This document shows positions 60,997-64,000 of a stretch of DNA of 64,000 nt, in pieces; position 1 is the first letter of the stretch; every line of letters starts with the position of its first letter. This DNA comes from Liquidambar formosana (lineage: Eukaryota > Streptophyta > Magnoliopsida > Saxifragales > Altingiaceae). A program made the position numbers and the translations under genes. The stretch spans positions 31,283,478 to 31,347,477 of the forward strand of contig CM077833.1 of the NCBI GenBank assembly GCA_039720395.1, read 5' to 3'. The notes under the pieces were generated by a model. That model did not search any database and was not told the origin of the DNA. It was given only the letters and a program-made list of their open reading frames with translations.

Positions 60997-63900
60997 ATGG
61001 CGATGGAAGATACCGCGAGTTGCAGTAGCAGAGCTGTGGATTACTTGCCCTTTCCAAGTCGGAAGCAAAGACAAAGGGTCGAAGTGTACGGCGAGATTCT
61101 TCGCCGACTCAAAGACACCAATAATCAAGAGGCGTGTAGTCCTGGTTTTGACGATGAGCTCTGGGCTCACTTCAATCGACTTCCGACGAGGTACCCCATA
61201 CCCTAGCTCTATTTCCGATTCCTTTCCTTTCTCTACCTTTTCTAGGCAACCAAACAGCGCATTAATAAAATAAGGAAAAACAAAAAACAAAAACCAAAAA
61301 ACAAAAAAAACAGAGGAGGTGTACATGGAACGAATTTACTATTGTATTTTCCTACTTACTGTGTTATTGTTATTTTATGAATAATACAATTGAATAATTT
61401 GGGTGGAATTTCAATTATCTTGAATACCATGGGTGGCTTGTTATTGTTATTGCTTAGATTTTTTATCATTGCTTCCATTGATGGATGGAATTTTTCTTAC
61501 TATAGGTATGCACAGGATGTGAATGTGGAGGGGGCACAAGATGTTCTTATGCACAAGAGGTTACTGCATATGGCAAATGATCCTGCTACCAGACCTGCAT
61601 TCGAAGTCCGTCTCGTGCAGGTAAATCGTAGGAGACACTGCCATTGATTCCTTAGCATTCCTAGGTATCTTGATGATTACCTCTTAGCTGGTTGTTGCTA
61701 TGGCAGTTTTGATTGTGGATAGCTTGCCTACTCGAAAAGAAAAGAAACTATATGCAATACTTTCATTTTTCATGTTATTTCACTCTTTTGCGGCTTCTTC
61801 ACTGTTTGGACGTAAATTATTCGCTAAATTAGAAGTAGGGCCTTTCTAGAAATTGAGAAAGCATTGGTTCCTTTTACAGTTTGTCAATTGCGAGAAAAAT
61901 ATGTTCTTGGAAATTTTGTTCTCCTGAATTTTGTTTGGTTAAGAAGAGAAATTGGAAGACTAGTATGTTTTACAGTTTGTCAATTGCCCCTAGGTCATAC
62001 TTACTAAAAAAATCGATATGTTAATCTTGAATGAAGTACAGCTCTAGAAAATTTATTTTGAACAAGGTTTCTTTTGTACTTATCGTTGGATGATATGAAT
62101 GCTACACTCGGCTTTACTGTTTCCTTTTAGTGTCCACGTAACTTCCGCCTGATCGTTTGTTCCATAAAACTGATAGTTTTTTTCTTCATTGCTTATTAAT
62201 TACATTCTGCTTGTAGGCCTGAAAGTTCTTTGCTCGGCCAATTGCAATTTGGCAATCTCTCCCTTTTGCAGGTTCATTCTGTTTATGATGGAAATTGTGG
62301 TGACTCTAATAATTCAAATTCTCCAAGAAAAGTGGATGCTTTATGTTCTGATTATCCTAGCAGACAGAGGCATGCTTTTTTTAATATTTATTCGGACTAC
62401 CTCATTTGCTTTGTTGGTCGCTGTCAAATTCTGACAACTTGCATGGAATTTATCGATATATTTTTTGCATTGCTAACCCTCCTTCCCATCTCTCTCTTTG
62501 TCTTTCATGTTTCCAGCATTCATCCACTACCTGCCTTTGGTGTGTCACCGAGCCATGATGTTGCACTCAAAGTTAACAAATCACTCGTTCAAGATGGAGA
62601 GAGTGTGGCAAATGCCAGTTCACACCTTTTCCGGTAATAGTTCCTAAAGGTTTGGTCCTGAGTGTGAGTTATTTCTTTAATTGTCCCTTGTATAATGTTT
62701 TAGTGGCCACTTGATGTACTCTTTATGAATTATAATCTTTCAAGCGTAACAGTTTTCAGTATCCAAAATCCCATTACCAAGTTTGAGAAATTATATTTAA
62801 AAGAACTTTGAAAATAAGTGTTACATTTTTAGTGAAATAACGTAGTGATACTTTCATGATTCTGTAGACCTATGCACGAAATTACGATTTCAACAGTTGA
62901 CAAGCCAGGACTCCTCAGTCAGGTAGTTGACATTTCTGTATATTTTAGCACTTAGTGGCATTCAATCATGTAGCATCTGTGTGTATCTTTTTTAAATAAT
63001 TGGTGGATATCCTTTATGTTGCATCAGTTCTCATATGGGCAGATTATTGGATATGCAGCATCACAAACAATTATCAGAATTTATCAAGACTTGGTTTGTC
63101 ATTAAGTTGTCTAACCATTTTGTATGTTATACACAGTGATGTCACATTGTTAACATACATTCATTGGTCATTTTTCTAAAAGCTGGAATATACATTCTTC
63201 TTTAGTGGCTTACATTATGTATGTAACCCCCTCGCACTTTGAAAGGCTTATGGTATATTATGGTTCAGAGTTTGCATTACAAGCAATTAAACAAGTTTTT
63301 TAAATGTGTCCTTTGGATTGTAATCTAATCATATTTTTTAAAAAAAAAAAAAAAAAAAAGAAAAAACATTTTGATGTATATGATTGTGAACTTAACACTA
63401 ACGACTTACTGTTCTGGGTACTTCTCATGTGGTTTTTCTTATGCGTATCCATCTCTTAATGACTTATAGTATATCATCTCACAAAGTTATTGCCTAGAAC
63501 TGGTAGAATTGGTGAATTGAAAGTTATGTAAAAATTCTCCCAAAGTTACTTCTAGTATGATGTCGTATCCAAATTCATAATTGTATCTATAAGTTCTTCA
63601 TCCTACATTTTATGTATTTCTTTCTAAAAAAAAATTTCAGCTGACTTCCTTACTGTCTGAGATTGGGCTGAACATTCAAGAGGCACATGCGTTTTCTACA
63701 ATAGATGGCTACTCCTTGGATGTTTTTGTTGTTGATGGTTGGAAGTGTGAGGTATTTTCCATTCCTTATCTCCATTGGATTATAATACCAGAGTAGTCCT
63801 TGGGAAGAATGTTCCTTGTTCTTGGAGAATTCATTCTTCTTGTTTTCTAGCAACTGTGTGGAAAAGACACAAGCTTTGATTTATCATGCAGAATGCAATT

Positions 63901-64000
63901 TTCCATCTTAGTTGTTTTGTATGGTTCTCATTTCTGATATTATGGCATGAATACTTCTTTATTCCTTTGAGTGGTGCTAGTTATAATTATACAATCTGTC
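60997..64000 (+). CDS. STY17: ACT-domain Ser/Thr/Tyr protein kinase, STY8/STY17 type (5' part)
   Basis: Exons seen: 60997-61190, 61506-61620, 62272-62369, 62517-62633, 62868-62922, 63641-63751, with phases 2,0,2,2,0,0; the gene runs on past the edge. The N-terminus [20 protein letters not shown], then [24 protein letters not shown] and [14 protein letters not shown] match STY8/STY17. The ACT domain starts [20 protein letters not shown] and continues [20 protein letters not shown] to FVVDGWKCE. The kinase domain lies outside the window. STY8, STY17 and STY46 are cytosolic kinases that phosphorylate chloroplast transit peptides and are needed for normal chloroplast differentiation. Intron 3 (62370-62516) begins GC, not GT. 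The choice of STY17 over STY8 rests on synteny with PLDdelta and the tra2-like gene. Confidence 0.87.

Noticed and set aside
1..64000. CRISPR arrays, rRNA or functional tRNA genes
   Set aside because: None found. The only repeats are transposons, tandem duplications and microsatellites, and the tRNA-like boxes are degenerate SINE heads.

Overview
The window is nuclear DNA from a eudicot plant, probably woody; the species cannot be read from the sequence. The evidence is GT-AG introns of 0.1-1.8 kb, AT-rich intergenic DNA full of small transposons and microsatellites, a nuclear plastocyanin gene with a bipartite thylakoid transit peptide, a plant-type intronless ornithine decarboxylase, and plant-only families (C2-type phospholipase D, ACT-domain tyrosine kinase-like STY protein).

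Genes from left to right: (1) 177-2118 (+), last six exons of a TetA/hippocampus-abundant-transcript-like MFS transporter whose start lies outside the window; (2) 4638-12444 (+), phospholipase D delta in ten exons, with both HKD motifs; (3) 13415-13923 (-), plastocyanin; (4) 18313-19253 (-), a DNL/Zim17-type zinc-finger organellar protein in four exons; (5) 23968-27404 (+), a transformer-2-like RS/RRM splicing factor; (6) 28734-29978 (-), ornithine decarboxylase; (7) 38595-42778 (+), a decayed lysine/histidine transporter-like gene; (8) about 47048-48310 (+), a fragment of a PDIL2-1-type protein disulfide isomerase; (9) 60997 to the right edge (+), the 5' part of an ACT-domain STY8/STY17-type kinase. 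PLDdelta, the tra2-like gene and the STY17-type gene are also neighbours in Arabidopsis (At4g35790, At4g35785, At4g35780), so the window looks like an expanded version of that block.

Two otherwise intact genes each carry one single-base deletion: PLDdelta at about 5123 and plastocyanin in the C-run 13480-13483. Both restore perfectly with one base, so a consensus error or a very recent mutation must be separated from real gene loss. The transporter remnant has several lesions and does look like a pseudogene.

The space between genes holds several mobile elements whose ends I could define: a 1.4-kb Mutator-like element (20013-21429), two foldback MITEs of 397 and 398 bp with perfect 9-bp target duplications (31405-31801, 53545-53942), a related 813-bp element (39854-40666), two hAT-type elements (42940-43626, 56945-57667), a 648-bp solo LTR with CTTAA target duplication (37088-37735) and a LINE fragment (35767-36260). 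A near-perfect palindrome of about 1.8 kb (49438-51221), containing an unidentified gene-like segment with a third copy just outside, is the most unusual structure. I see no CRISPR, tRNA or rRNA gene.
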